Assembly (NCBI GenBank): GCA_015056865.1
Contig: SVFM01000014.1
Span: forward strand, 1-64,000
DNA from: Lachnospiraceae bacterium
GTDB taxonomy: Bacteria; Bacillota; Clostridia; Lachnospirales; Lachnospiraceae
Reading direction: 5' to 3'
DNA length: 64,000 bases
The notes beneath the pieces are model-generated. The model was not told where the DNA came from, did no database searches, and saw only the letters and a program-made list of their open reading frames with translations. The translations under genes and the position numbers were made by a program. Below are positions 1 to 10,196 of this stretch, one piece after another; positions within the stretch are counted from its first letter, which is position 1, and the number at the start of each line of letters is the position of its first letter.

Positions 1-181
1 TGCCAGAAGAGGAATCTTCTCCATATTCATATGGGCAAGCGATATAAGGAGCGTATCGCCGTTAGACTGGAAACGTTAAAACTATGCACACACTTTACGA
101 AATAGTTGATTTCGCATGAAAGTGGAAGGCTTTCAATTGGGTGGCACGCACCTAAATAAACCAGTGTAATATGCAAATGTG

Positions 182-205
182 AGGGTCTTGCGTAAGCAGG
201 ACCCT
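182..205 (+). terminator. Hairpin with perfect 10-bp stem (one G.U) and GTAA loop followed by TTTT; terminator-like or 3' hairpin of an upstream RNA
   Basis: AGGGTCTTGC-GTAA-GCAGGACCCT read directly, followed by TTTTAC. Confidence 0.5.
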
Positions 206-222
206 TTTACGTAGGAGCACAG

Positions 223-533
223 ATGATTATTACTTCAAAACTTTCAAATGAGGCCTTATTAAAGGCTATATATAAAGCTGCCGCAGAATATTCTAAATTG
301 ATAGGAAATTCGTACCTCATAATAGGCAAAAGATTGATAGCGAAACCTTAACTGCAACTGAATTTTATGATAAATGTGATCAATACAATAAGGGGGAAGG
401 TGAAGGTATCTCAATCACTGATTGTACCCCATCACGAAATCATAATCGCACTACGATTAATGAAAAGTGCTCCTGCTGTGCCGATATGTTACGCATTCAA
501 GATGCAAAATATATGAAAGTAGGACAATACTAA
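223..533 (+). pseudogene. Decayed/frameshifted small gene, possibly a PBECR4-like phage-associated nuclease-domain remnant
   Basis: ATG at 223 gives MIITSKLSNEALLKAIYKAAAEYSKLIGNSYLIIGK then stops; another frame continues TLTATEFYDKCDQYNKGEGEGISITDCTPSRNHNRTTINEKCSCCADMLRIQDAKYMKVGQY*. Family assignment is recollection of motif style only. Confidence 0.35.
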
Positions 534-650
534 TATTGCTGGTAACGAAAAAATATTCTGGTAATTGTTGAGTAATGAGTGATTTGTTTTCTGTTGCACA
601 ATCCGGGAAAAGCATATATAATCAGCATGAACGGAAGTGTGAGGAAACCT

Positions 651-1487
651 ATGAAAAAAGATATTGGACTTTACGAGAAAAAAGTAATATTGGACAAGGA
701 ATTTCCCATAGAGGTGTATTTCAATGAGAAGGAAAATCTGATGAAGCGGGAGAAGGTTTTTCCTTCTCATTGGCATGAGCATATTGAAGTGCACTATGTG
801 ATGAGCGGTGAGATGGAGATCATGTTGGACCATGAGACCTTTTTTGTCAAAGAGGGGGAGCTGGCTGTGGCCAACGGCAATGTGTTGCATGCCGGGTATT
901 GCAGCAGCAATCTAAAAAGTGTGGTGATCATTTTTGCCATGGAGGATCTGGCCAAGGAAGTGGCCGATGAGAACCTTATTTTTTGTAAAATGATCAGCGG
1001 TGATCCGGTGATCCGGGAAATTATACCTGCCATCTATCGAGAGTTTAAAGAAGCAAAGATGGGTTATAGATTGATCTGCAAGGGTGAGGTGTTGCGCCTG
1101 GTTGCACATTTGGCCAGAAATTATGTTGAGGAAGTGTTGTCTGACAAAGAACAGTCGAAGCGTCTGAAACAGTTGGAGAGATTTAATACTGTGCGACAAT
1201 ATATAAGGCTTCATTACACGGAGCCAATCTGCAACCGGGAATTGGCGGAGTTGATCCACCTGAGTGAAGACAGATTTAACCATCTGTTCAAGGAATGTAT
1301 GGGTGTATCGCCGCTCCAATATGTAAATGAGATACGTTTGCAAAAAGCCATGCAGCTTTTGAAGGTGGGCGAGTATTCCACATCAGAGGTGGCAGAAATG
1401 GTGGGGTTTACGGACTATAATCATTTCGGCAGACTGTTTCGCAAAAGTTTTGGCTTTACGCCCTCACAGGTTTCTCGAAACAGTTGA
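651..1487 (+). CDS. AraC family transcriptional regulator with N-terminal cupin domain
   Basis: C-terminal two-HTH AraC signature (ICNRELAELIHLSEDRFNHLFKECMGVSPLQYVNEIRLQKAMQLL...VAEMVGFTDYNHFGRLFRKSFGFTPSQ). Confidence 0.85.
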   Translation: MKKDIGLYEKKVILDKEFPIEVYFNEKENLMKREKVFPSHWHEHIEVHYVMSGEMEIMLDHETFFVKEGELAVANGNVLHAGYCSSNLKSVVIIFAMEDLAKEVADENLIFCKMISGDPVIREIIPAIYREFKEAKMGYRLICKGEVLRLVAHLARNYVEEVLSDKEQSKRLKQLERFNTVRQYIRLHYTEPICNRELAELIHLSEDRFNHLFKECMGVSPLQYVNEIRLQKAMQLLKVGEYSTSEVAEMVGFTDYNHFGRLFRKSFGFTPSQVSRNS

Positions 1488-1603
1488 TAAAACATAAAAA
1501 TATAGCAGAATCGTATGATGGAACAGCAGAGAAAGACTATCTTTTTTTCTGTTGTTTTTTTATAATCTATAGTAGAGTTTTGCATTTTTTTAGGAGGATA
1601 TGT

Positions 1604-3727
1604 ATGCGAAAACATGAAAAAGAATATGAATTCAAAAAGAAGCTTATTGAAGTACATAAAAAGAATTTACGAAATACCAATCTTCTTCCTGATGATAATG
1701 AAATAGAGATAAAGCATGGATTTGCAGTGGATATATCTTCTGCCTATACAGATGTTGTTTTTACTGCTGCAAAAGATTTTGTGGATTATATGTTTATATC
1801 CATGGATATCTCGGTACTTCTTAGTAAGCAAAAGATTTGCTCTGAGTATATAAGGGTTGTCATAAATCCTGATGATGAGACACTTGATACCGCTAAGGGA
1901 TATATGGGTTATAAACTTGATGTGAATGATGAGGGTATCATTATAACTGCGTATGATGAGCGAGGTGCTGCACAGGCTTTATATCGTCTCGAAGATTTCA
2001 TGACAATGAGAAGAGCACCTTATCTCAAAAAGGGTATAGTTCAATCAAGAGCTATGTTTAGTCCCAGAATGATTCAAACTGGCTATGCAGAGGATCAATT
2101 TCCCAATTGGCATCTCAGAGATATAGCGCATGCCGGAATGGATACAATTTTACTTAATGTAAGAAATATAAACAAAACACATAATGGATTTGTAGATTTT
2201 AATGAGATCATTTACCGTGCAGAAAAATATGGTATTGATGTCTATGCATATAGTCATTATAAGAGTCCTTTTCATCCCGATGATGATGGGGCAGAGGCAT
2301 ATTATGAATCAACATACGGTGAATTATTCAGCCACTGTCCTGGGCTTAAGGGAGTGATTTTGGTGGGTGAGTCTGTTGCATTTCCAAGCCATGATCCTCA
2401 TACAAGCGGAAGTACAAGCCGGGTAGGAAAGGACGGGATACCAAGTACTCAAATCCATCCGGGATGGTGGCCGTGCGTAGATTATCCGGATTGGCTCAGA
2501 CTATTAAGAAAAGTTATAGATAAGCATAAGAAAAATGTTGATATAGTATTATGGAGCTACAATTGGGGATGGGCACCTACCGAGGATAGAATTAAGCTTA
2601 TAGAAAATCTTCCAAAGGATGTATCGCTTCTTGTAACGTATGAGATGTGTGAGCCATACGAAGTAAATGGAGTTACGGAGTATTCTTCTGATTATACTCT
2701 TTCACTTTCCGGCCCCGGTAAGTATTTTGTTTCTGAGGCAGAGGCAGCGAAAAAAGCCGGTATCAGACTTTACGCAATGACAAATACAGGCGGACTCACC
2801 TGGGATTTTGGAAGCATTCCGTATGAACCGTTCCCGATGCAATGGCAGAAACGCTATGATTCCCTTTCGCAGTGCAAAGAACAGTACGGCTTGCGCGGTC
2901 TTATGGAATCTCATCACTATGGTTTTTATCCATCGTTTATAAGTGAGCTTGCAAAGTGGAATTTTACAATTACTGATTGCAAAGAAAATGACATACTTTC
3001 AAAAATTTTGGATGGGATTTTTGTACCTCGCGATACGCTTAAGCTTAAGGAAGCATTAAGCTTATGGAGTGATGCAATTACTTTTTATGATGCAACAAAT
3101 CCTGACCAATACGGACCATTTAGAATAGGCCCTTCGTATCCTCTTATTTTCATGAGAAAAATTGCGCCTATTGTTGCTGACTATGCTGAGGCAAAGAGTG
3201 GAAATCTTGTGCCAACTTATGACCCCTTTACATGGTATGAAAAGGGACTTAGCTCAATACCGCAAATAACCATACATAGTGAACTCAAGCGTCTTGGTGA
3301 AATGGAGACTTTGATGCAAAAGGGTATTGAACTTATGGAAGAGATTGAGGATAGAAGCGATGAACTTGAAGAACTTTTGGATTTGGGCAGATACATAAGA
3401 TTAAGCGTTATAACTGCTATAAACTGCAAAAAATTCCTTCTTGCCAAAACAAATCTTAACAGTTCTCAGTCTGCCAAACAGATGCTTGATGCACTTAATG
3501 AGATGGAGAAAATAGCTTTCGATGAAATAGAAAACGCCAAGAAAGCATTGCCTCTTGTTCAGACGAATTCTCGACTTGGATGGGAGCCATCTATGGAGTA
3601 CCTTGGAGGAGAGAGACATATAAACTGGAAAATCCGACAGGTTGAATTTATGATTGAGGTTGAAATTGGTGATTTCAAAAAGGGATTAAAACACAATAGA
3701 AATTTTACGAGGGAGGAATTATTTTGA
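1604..3727 (+). CDS. Glycoside hydrolase-like protein (GH20-type N-terminal and TIM-barrel features), uncharacterised
   Basis: ORF with RBS AGGAGG before ATG 1604; DERGAAQALYRLEDFM resembles a GH20/GH67-type N-terminal domain, followed by a TIM-barrel-like region. ORF track start 1484 looks too far upstream. Confidence 0.6.
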   Translation: MRKHEKEYEFKKKLIEVHKKNLRNTNLLPDDNEIEIKHGFAVDISSAYTDVVFTAAKDFVDYMFISMDISVLLSKQKICSEYIRVVINPDDETLDTAKGYMGYKLDVNDEGIIITAYDERGAAQALYRLEDFMTMRRAPYLKKGIVQSRAMFSPRMIQTGYAEDQFPNWHLRDIAHAGMDTILLNVRNINKTHNGFVDFNEIIYRAEKYGIDVYAYSHYKSPFHPDDDGAEAYYESTYGELFSHCPGLKGVILVGESVAFPSHDPHTSGSTSRVGKDGIPSTQIHPGWWPCVDYPDWLRLLRKVIDKHKKNVDIVLWSYNWGWAPTEDRIKLIENLPKDVSLLVTYEMCEPYEVNGVTEYSSDYTLSLSGPGKYFVSEAEAAKKAGIRLYAMTNTGGLTWDFGSIPYEPFPMQWQKRYDSLSQCKEQYGLRGLMESHHYGFYPSFISELAKWNFTITDCKENDILSKILDGIFVPRDTLKLKEALSLWSDAITFYDATNPDQYGPFRIGPSYPLIFMRKIAPIVADYAEAKSGNLVPTYDPFTWYEKGLSSIPQITIHSELKRLGEMETLMQKGIELMEEIEDRSDELEELLDLGRYIRLSVITAINCKKFLLAKTNLNSSQSAKQMLDALNEMEKIAFDEIENAKKALPLVQTNSRLGWEPSMEYLGGERHINWKIRQVEFMIEVEIGDFKKGLKHNRNFTREELF

Positions 3728-5268
3728 AAAACTGGTTTAATGATGCAGTTGTTTATGAGATTTATCCCCAGTCATTTCATGATACAAATGGTGACGGTAT
3801 CGGTGATTTACAGGGAATCATACAAAAGCTTGATTACATTAAGGATATGGGATTCACAGCAATATGGCTGAATCCTATCAATGAAAGTTCTTTCAGGGAT
3901 GCAGGATATGATGTAACCGATTTTTACAATGTTGCTTCAAGGTACGGAACAAATGAGGATTACAGAATGTTGTGCAGTGAGGCTCATGCACGTGGAATGA
4001 AGGTTATGTTTGACCTTGTTGCCGGTCATACATCAATAGACCATCCGTGGTTTATAGAGTCCTCAAAGGCAGAGAAAAATGAATATACAAACCGCTATAT
4101 ATGGACAACCGCTTCCTTTGATGAGGGTGAGGGAATTGCATCGCTTGGAGAAAGAGATGCAAAATGTATCAATAACTTTTTCTGGAGTCAGCCTGCACTT
4201 AACTACGGTTATGCACACCCAAACCCCAATTATCCGTGGGAGCTTCCTGTAACGCACCCCGATTGTGTAGCTATGAAAGAAGAACTAAAAAAAATAATAG
4301 ATTTCTGGATAGATTTGGGAACAGATGCTTTTCGTGTTGATATGGCGGCATCACTTATAAAGGGCGATACAGATGGAACGGCAATGCAGAAATTCTGGCA
4401 CGAAATAAGAGAACATATACAGAGAAGAAACCCGGATGTTCTTCTTGTAGCAGAATGGGGTTATCCCAGTGACGCTATAAACTCGGGCTTCCATCTTGAT
4501 TTTCTTCTTCATTCAGGACCGAGTGCATATCGTTCTCTGTTCCGTTATGAAAAGGGACGAAATACTACATCGGAACTTGTGGGGCACAGTTATTTTAACA
4601 CTGAGGGCAAGGGTAACATAAATGAGTATCTTGACCGATTTTTGTATGATTTGGATCATGCAAAAGGCAAGGGATATATAGGTCATATTACGGGTAATCA
4701 CGATATGCAGAGACTTGCTTACAAACGCACAACTGAGGAAGTAAAAGTATGTATGGCATTTCTCTTTACCATGCCGGGTGTTCCGTTTGTGTATTACGGT
4801 GACGAAATAGGTATGGATTACATAGAGGGACTTCCATCAAAAGAGGGCGGGTATATCCGTACGGGTTCAAGAACCCCGATGCAGTGGAACGACAGGAAAA
4901 ACCATGGCTTTTCCGATAGTGACACACCATATCTGCCTACTGATAGCAGAGAGGGTGCACCAACTGTAGAAAGTCAGGTAAATGACGAAAATTCTCTTCT
5001 TGAGTTTACAAGGAAGCTTATAGCTCTTCACAGGGAAAACGAAGCCTTGTATGCAGAGGCGGATTTTAATATTCTGATGCCGGGATACCCATTTGTGTAC
5101 GAAAGAATGGCAAACGGTAAAAAGCTTTTTATAGCACTTAATCCGTCAGGATACCGACACTATTATGATGCACCAAAGCTTGGTAAAATTCTTTTAAGTC
5201 AGAATATAGAGCAGAACGGAGACCAAATCATAATGAACGGCATAAGTTTTGTTATAGCTGAAGAATAA
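3724..5268 (+). CDS. GH13 alpha-amylase family protein (alpha-glucosidase/oligo-1,6-glucosidase-like)
   Basis: VVYEIYPQSFHDTNGDGIGDLQGI, DAFRVDMA, AEWGY, GHITGNHD; classic GH13 motifs. TTG start overlaps the upstream stop. Confidence 0.85.
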   Translation: MKNWFNDAVVYEIYPQSFHDTNGDGIGDLQGIIQKLDYIKDMGFTAIWLNPINESSFRDAGYDVTDFYNVASRYGTNEDYRMLCSEAHARGMKVMFDLVAGHTSIDHPWFIESSKAEKNEYTNRYIWTTASFDEGEGIASLGERDAKCINNFFWSQPALNYGYAHPNPNYPWELPVTHPDCVAMKEELKKIIDFWIDLGTDAFRVDMAASLIKGDTDGTAMQKFWHEIREHIQRRNPDVLLVAEWGYPSDAINSGFHLDFLLHSGPSAYRSLFRYEKGRNTTSELVGHSYFNTEGKGNINEYLDRFLYDLDHAKGKGYIGHITGNHDMQRLAYKRTTEEVKVCMAFLFTMPGVPFVYYGDEIGMDYIEGLPSKEGGYIRTGSRTPMQWNDRKNHGFSDSDTPYLPTDSREGAPTVESQVNDENSLLEFTRKLIALHRENEALYAEADFNILMPGYPFVYERMANGKKLFIALNPSGYRHYYDAPKLGKILLSQNIEQNGDQIIMNGISFVIAEE

Positions 5269-5297
5269 TCAGGTATTTAGGCACAATACAATAAAAC

Positions 5298-6020
5298 TCA
5301 AACTTTTTGAGGAATATATTGATCAATGGTATTGGTGATCAGATCTTTTACAAGCAAGGCAATTTCCTGGGTGTTCAGGTCCTTGTAATCGTCGTATAGG
5401 AGCGGTTCCAGAAAATGCACCTGTGTACGCACCTTTCGCAGAGAATTGATGGCAAAGGGCTTGTAGGAATCAATCAGGGCCACAGGGACAATGGGACACC
5501 GGGATTTGGTGGCACACTTAAAGGAGCCGGGCAGAAAGTCCTGCACATGATTGTGATTGTTTGTGTATCCACCTTCAGGAAAAATAATATATCGGCGACC
5601 ATCCTTGACTTCTTTGATAATGTTTAGGATGGTCTTTAGTTGAGACTCCATGTTGGTCTTGTCCAGGCGGCTGCCTTTGACAAGATTGATAAAATCGTTT
5701 ACCAGAGGCTCTCTGGAGGTCTTTTCATCGATCAGCACAGTACAGGGATTGTGGTGGGCGTCCATAATGCCGACTGTATCGTATTTGCCCTGATGGTTAG
5801 CGTACATGATATAACCACCTGAGTCAGGCAGATTCTCAGTGCCGTAAACATCTGTGTGGATAAAACCGATACGTTTCATCAGATAAAGCATCCGTCTGGC
5901 TAATTTGTACCGATCATATTCATCGTAATTTTCGCTGTGCTTTTCTATATAAGCAGCCTTTCCAAAATAAAACAGAATAAAAGGCAGAGCCACAATGCAG
6001 ATATAGACAAGTCTTAACAT
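5298..6020 (-). CDS. 1-acyl-sn-glycerol-3-phosphate acyltransferase (PlsC-like)
   Basis: YANHQGKYDTVGIM (NHxxxxD) and FPEGGYTNN motifs. Confidence 0.8.
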   Translation of the reverse strand: MLRLVYICIVALPFILFYFGKAAYIEKHSENYDEYDRYKLARRMLYLMKRIGFIHTDVYGTENLPDSGGYIMYANHQGKYDTVGIMDAHHNPCTVLIDEKTSREPLVNDFINLVKGSRLDKTNMESQLKTILNIIKEVKDGRRYIIFPEGGYTNNHNHVQDFLPGSFKCATKSRCPIVPVALIDSYKPFAINSLRKVRTQVHFLEPLLYDDYKDLNTQEIALLVKDLITNTIDQYIPQKV

Positions 6021-6034
6021 GAATGAGTTCCTTC

Positions 6035-7498
6035 CTATTGTGTCTTTGGTTCGCAGGTAAGGTCACACAGTAATCTCTTGAAGATCTTTCGATCAATGGG
6101 AGATAACAGTACTGTGGAGTGCACCTGGCTTCCCTTTAATTTTGGCAATTGTTTTAAGGCCAGCGCAGAACTTTCGTTTTCTGCGGCTGTGGCGGAAAGG
6201 GCGATCAATACTTCGTCCGTATGCAGCCGGGGATTTTTGCTTCCCAAATATTCCGTCTTTAATGTCTGGATAGGGGCAATGGCGCTGGGAGAAAGGACAG
6301 GCAGATCATGGGGGATGTCCGCCAATTCTTTGAGCGCATTGACCAAAGCGGCAGCGCTGGCGCCAAGTAGGTCACCGGTTTTGCCGGTGCAAATGGTGCC
6401 GTTAGGCAACTCGATGGCCACTGCAGGACGTCCGCCGGTTTTCTCTGATTTTTGGAGAGCGGCAGGTACCACCAGCCTGTCCGTTACGGAAAGGTTTTCC
6501 TGGCTCATCAGCCGCTGGATCTTGCCCACCTCCTCCGAGGTACGGGTACCGTTGGCCAGGCCATCGATGGCCTGATAATATCTGCGGATGATCTCCTGTC
6601 TGGATGCTTCCCGGCATATTGCATCATCTATAATGCAGTTTCCGGCCATATTGACACCCATGTCAGTAGGGGATGCGTAGGGATTTTTGCCAAAGATCTT
6701 GATAAACATGGCATTTAAGACAGGGAAGATCTCCACATCCCGGTTATAGTTGACAGTAGTGACACCATATTCCTTCAAATGGAAGGGGTCTATCATATTA
6801 ATATCATTTAAATCTGCGGTGGCAGCTTCATAAGCCAGGTTGACCGGATGATCCAAGGGCAGATTCCATATGGGGAATGTTTCGTATTTGGCATATCCGG
6901 CGCAGATGCCGTGCTTGTGCTCGTGGTAAAGCTGGGACAGGCAGGTGCTCATCTTGCCACTGCCGGGGCCCGGGGCGGTTACCACAACCAAGGGTCTGGT
7001 AGTTTCTATATAGTCATTTTTGCCGTATCCTTCTTCGCTGACAATATAGGGCACATTGGTGGGGTAGCCGGGGATCACATAGTGGTGGTATACCCGGATG
7101 CCGATCTGCTCCAAACGTTTCTGGAAATGAGTTAAACTGTGCTGGTCTGCATATTTCGTAAGCACAACACTACTTACATAAAGGCCACGGGAACGGAAGG
7201 CATCAATGAGACGGAACACATCATTGTCATAAGTGATACCAAGATCTTCCCGGATTTTATTCTTTTCAATATCATCTGCGCTGACTACCATGATGATCTC
7301 TGCCTGGTCTGCCAGCTGCATCAGCATCTGCAGTTTGCTGTCCGGAGCAAAGCCGGGCAAAACTCTGGAGGCATGCAGATCGTCAAAAAGCTTTCCGCCG
7401 AATTCCAGATAAAGCTTATTGTCAAACTTTTGTATGCGCTCCATAATGTGTTGAGACTGCATTTTTAAATATTTTTCGTTATCGAAACCTGTACGCAT
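6035..7498 (-). CDS. DUF1846 domain-containing protein
   Basis: MRTGFDNEKYLKMQSQHIMERIQKFDNKLYLEFGGKLFDDLHASRVLPGF is characteristic of DUF1846 proteins. Confidence 0.85.
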   Translation of the reverse strand: MRTGFDNEKYLKMQSQHIMERIQKFDNKLYLEFGGKLFDDLHASRVLPGFAPDSKLQMLMQLADQAEIIMVVSADDIEKNKIREDLGITYDNDVFRLIDAFRSRGLYVSSVVLTKYADQHSLTHFQKRLEQIGIRVYHHYVIPGYPTNVPYIVSEEGYGKNDYIETTRPLVVVTAPGPGSGKMSTCLSQLYHEHKHGICAGYAKYETFPIWNLPLDHPVNLAYEAATADLNDINMIDPFHLKEYGVTTVNYNRDVEIFPVLNAMFIKIFGKNPYASPTDMGVNMAGNCIIDDAICREASRQEIIRRYYQAIDGLANGTRTSEEVGKIQRLMSQENLSVTDRLVVPAALQKSEKTGGRPAVAIELPNGTICTGKTGDLLGASAAALVNALKELADIPHDLPVLSPSAIAPIQTLKTEYLGSKNPRLHTDEVLIALSATAAENESSALALKQLPKLKGSQVHSTVLLSPIDRKIFKRLLCDLTCEPKTQ

Positions 7499-7667
7499 GT
7501 GCCACTTACCTCTATTGTATATATATCATACCTTTTATATATACCAAATTTTTAAGGAAAAATAAACTGTTTCTGCATATTTTTTTTAAGATTTTCATTG
7601 GTATTGAACTGGTATAGGTAAATGGAGTATAATAGTATCTAAGTTGTGTGACAGACGGAGGGAAGTT

Positions 7668-9065
7668 ATGTTACCGGAGCAGTTTTTGGAAAGAATGAAG
7701 AGGATGCTGGGAGATGAGTACCCGGCATTTTTGCAGAGTTTTGAGGAGGAGCCTTATCGGGCTTTGCGCGTCAATACGGGCAAGGTCAGTGTGGAGGAGT
7801 TTTTGAAAAAGAGTCCTTTTTCCTTGCACCCTGTACCTTGGACAGAGAATGGGTTTTATTATGAACAGGATGCCGGGCCGGGAAAACATCCTTTCCATGA
7901 AGCAGGGGCATATTATATTCAGGAACCCTCTGCCATGGCACCGGTCTCTTTTTTGGATGCACGGCCCGGAGAGCGGATCCTGGATCTGTGTGCGGCTCCC
8001 GGAGGTAAGACCACCCAGATCGCGGATGCCATGGGTGGGGAAGGAATCCTGATCAGTAATGAGATCCATCCTGCAAGGGCTGCCATTTTGTCGGAGAATG
8101 TGGAACGAATGGGTATCAGGGGATGTATTGTGACAAATGAGACGCCGGAGCGGTTGACAACGGTATTTCCGAGTTGGTTTGACAAGATCCTGGTGGATGC
8201 CCCCTGTTCCGGAGAGGGGATGTTTCGCAAGAACCCGGAAGCATGTCAGGAATGGAGCCTTGAAAATGTTAAATTATGTGCCACACGGCAGGATCAGGTG
8301 CTGAATCAGGCTGCGGCCATGTTAAGAAGTGGGGGAAGGCTGGTTTATTCTACTTGTACCTTTGCTCCTGAGGAAGATGAAGGGACCGTCAGCCGCTTTC
8401 TGCAAACGCATCCGGAGTTTGAAATTGTGGAAGTGGAAGCTCCCGCCGGATTTGAGGGTGGCAGGCCGGATTGGACCTGTCAGCCTGCAGAAGGGTTAGA
8501 AAAGACCCTTCGGTTGATGCCCCATAAAGTCCGGGGAGAAGGGCATTATGTGGCAGTGCTGCAAAAAGCAGGTGCATCCATGCAGGATAGAGAGAACAGA
8601 ATCAGAAAAAATAAAAAGCAGGCGGATAAGAACTCGCCACAAAAAGAATATAGGGAATTTTTTGAGTTTGCCAAAGAATTTTTGCAGGTGCAGCAGTGGG
8701 AAGGGACCTGGGTTCGTTTTGGGGATCATCTTTATCTGGGGCCTGAGGACATGCCTTCTTTGCAGGGGCTGAAAGTGCTGCGCCCAGGACTTCATCTGGG
8801 GATTTTAAAAAAAGGACGATTTGAACCTTCCCACGCCTTTGCTCTGGCGCTGAGGCCGGAAGAAGCAAAAAGTTATCTGGATCTGCAGCCCCAGGGAGAT
8901 GCTGTAGGAAGGTATCTGTCAGGTCAAACCTTGATCATGGACGACAGTGAAGTTTTGGCAAAGGGCTGGTGCCTGATCTGTGTGGGGAGTTTGAGCCTGG
9001 GCTGGGGAAAACTGACAGGGGATGTGATGAAAAATCATTATCCAAAGGGACTGAGAAAGGGGTAG
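7668..9065 (+). CDS. rsmF: RsmB/RsmF-type rRNA (cytosine-C5) methyltransferase
   Basis: LDLCAAPGGKTTQIA, DAPCSGEGMFRK, YSTCTFAPEEDE motifs; RBS before ATG 7668. Confidence 0.85.
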   Translation: MLPEQFLERMKRMLGDEYPAFLQSFEEEPYRALRVNTGKVSVEEFLKKSPFSLHPVPWTENGFYYEQDAGPGKHPFHEAGAYYIQEPSAMAPVSFLDARPGERILDLCAAPGGKTTQIADAMGGEGILISNEIHPARAAILSENVERMGIRGCIVTNETPERLTTVFPSWFDKILVDAPCSGEGMFRKNPEACQEWSLENVKLCATRQDQVLNQAAAMLRSGGRLVYSTCTFAPEEDEGTVSRFLQTHPEFEIVEVEAPAGFEGGRPDWTCQPAEGLEKTLRLMPHKVRGEGHYVAVLQKAGASMQDRENRIRKNKKQADKNSPQKEYREFFEFAKEFLQVQQWEGTWVRFGDHLYLGPEDMPSLQGLKVLRPGLHLGILKKGRFEPSHAFALALRPEEAKSYLDLQPQGDAVGRYLSGQTLIMDDSEVLAKGWCLICVGSLSLGWGKLTGDVMKNHYPKGLRKG

Positions 9066-9123
9066 TGAATATTTCCCGTGAAAGGTCAGATACTATTCGA
9101 AAAAAGAAAGCGAGTGGTAGAAG

Positions 9124-10152
9124 ATGAGTCAATTGGGAAAACAGAGCATCCAGCTGGACAAGCCGGTGTATATTAACGGGAGCGCATCCGTCGTAGGTAC
9201 AAAAGAAGGAGAAGGGCCTCTGGGACTTCTCTTTGATATGGTTGGCGAGGATGACATGTTCGGCTGCCAGTCCTGGGAGGAGGCAGAGAGCAGTCTGCAA
9301 AAGGATGCGGTGTATCTGGCGCTTCAAAAGGCAGGCAAGAAACCGGAGGACATGCGTTATATATTTGCCGGTGACTTACTTGGTCAATCCATAGCAACTT
9401 CCTTTGGGCTCATGAATTATCAGATACCGTTGTTAGGGGTGTATGGTGCTTGTTCCACTTGCGGAGAGTCTCTGACTTTGGGAAGCATGGCCGTTGCAGG
9501 CGGCTTTGCGGATCGGGTGGTATGTGTGACTTCCAGCCATTTTGCCAGTGCGGAAAAGGAGTTTCGTTTCCCTTTGGCATATGGAAATCAAAGGCCCCTG
9601 TCTGCGTCATGGACTGTAACCGGCAGCGGCGCTTTTGTGTTGGGGGCACAAAAAGAAGAAACCACCAGAGCCCGTATCACCGGTTTTACAGTGGGGAAAA
9701 TTGTGGACTATGGTTTGAAAGATTCGATGAACATGGGAGCCTGTATGGCACCGGCTGCGGCGGCTACCATTGCACAGAATCTGGAAGATTTTGGATATGA
9801 GCCGGAGGAATATGACAAGATCATTACCGGGGATCTGGGCAGTGTGGGGCAGAAAGTCATGCTGGATCTGTTGCGCGAAAAGGGATATGATATTGCAGAC
9901 AGGCATATGGATTGTGGGATAGAGATTTACGATGCAGAAAGTCAGGATACCCATGCAGGTGGTTCCGGCTGCGGCTGCAGTGCGGTGACACTGTCCGCCT
10001 ATATATTGAAGCAATTGGAGGAAGGCAATTGGAAAAAGGTACTTTTTGTACCCACCGGTGCACTGCTGAGCAAAACCAGTTATAATGAAGGACAAAGTGT
10101 TCCGGGAATTGCACACGGACTTATTCTTGAAATCCCAGATGAGTTGGGGTAA
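9124..10152 (+). CDS. spoVAD: Stage V sporulation protein AD
   Basis: Thiolase-like SpoVAD sequence (VYINGSASVVGTKEGEGPLG...FGLMNYQIPLLGVYGACSTCGESL). Confidence 0.9.
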   Translation: MSQLGKQSIQLDKPVYINGSASVVGTKEGEGPLGLLFDMVGEDDMFGCQSWEEAESSLQKDAVYLALQKAGKKPEDMRYIFAGDLLGQSIATSFGLMNYQIPLLGVYGACSTCGESLTLGSMAVAGGFADRVVCVTSSHFASAEKEFRFPLAYGNQRPLSASWTVTGSGAFVLGAQKEETTRARITGFTVGKIVDYGLKDSMNMGACMAPAAAATIAQNLEDFGYEPEEYDKIITGDLGSVGQKVMLDLLREKGYDIADRHMDCGIEIYDAESQDTHAGGSGCGCSAVTLSAYILKQLEEGNWKKVLFVPTGALLSKTSYNEGQSVPGIAHGLILEIPDELG

Positions 10153-10196
10153 AATAAAAATGTTATGTAACCAAGGCCAAAGAAGATGGGGGAGTT

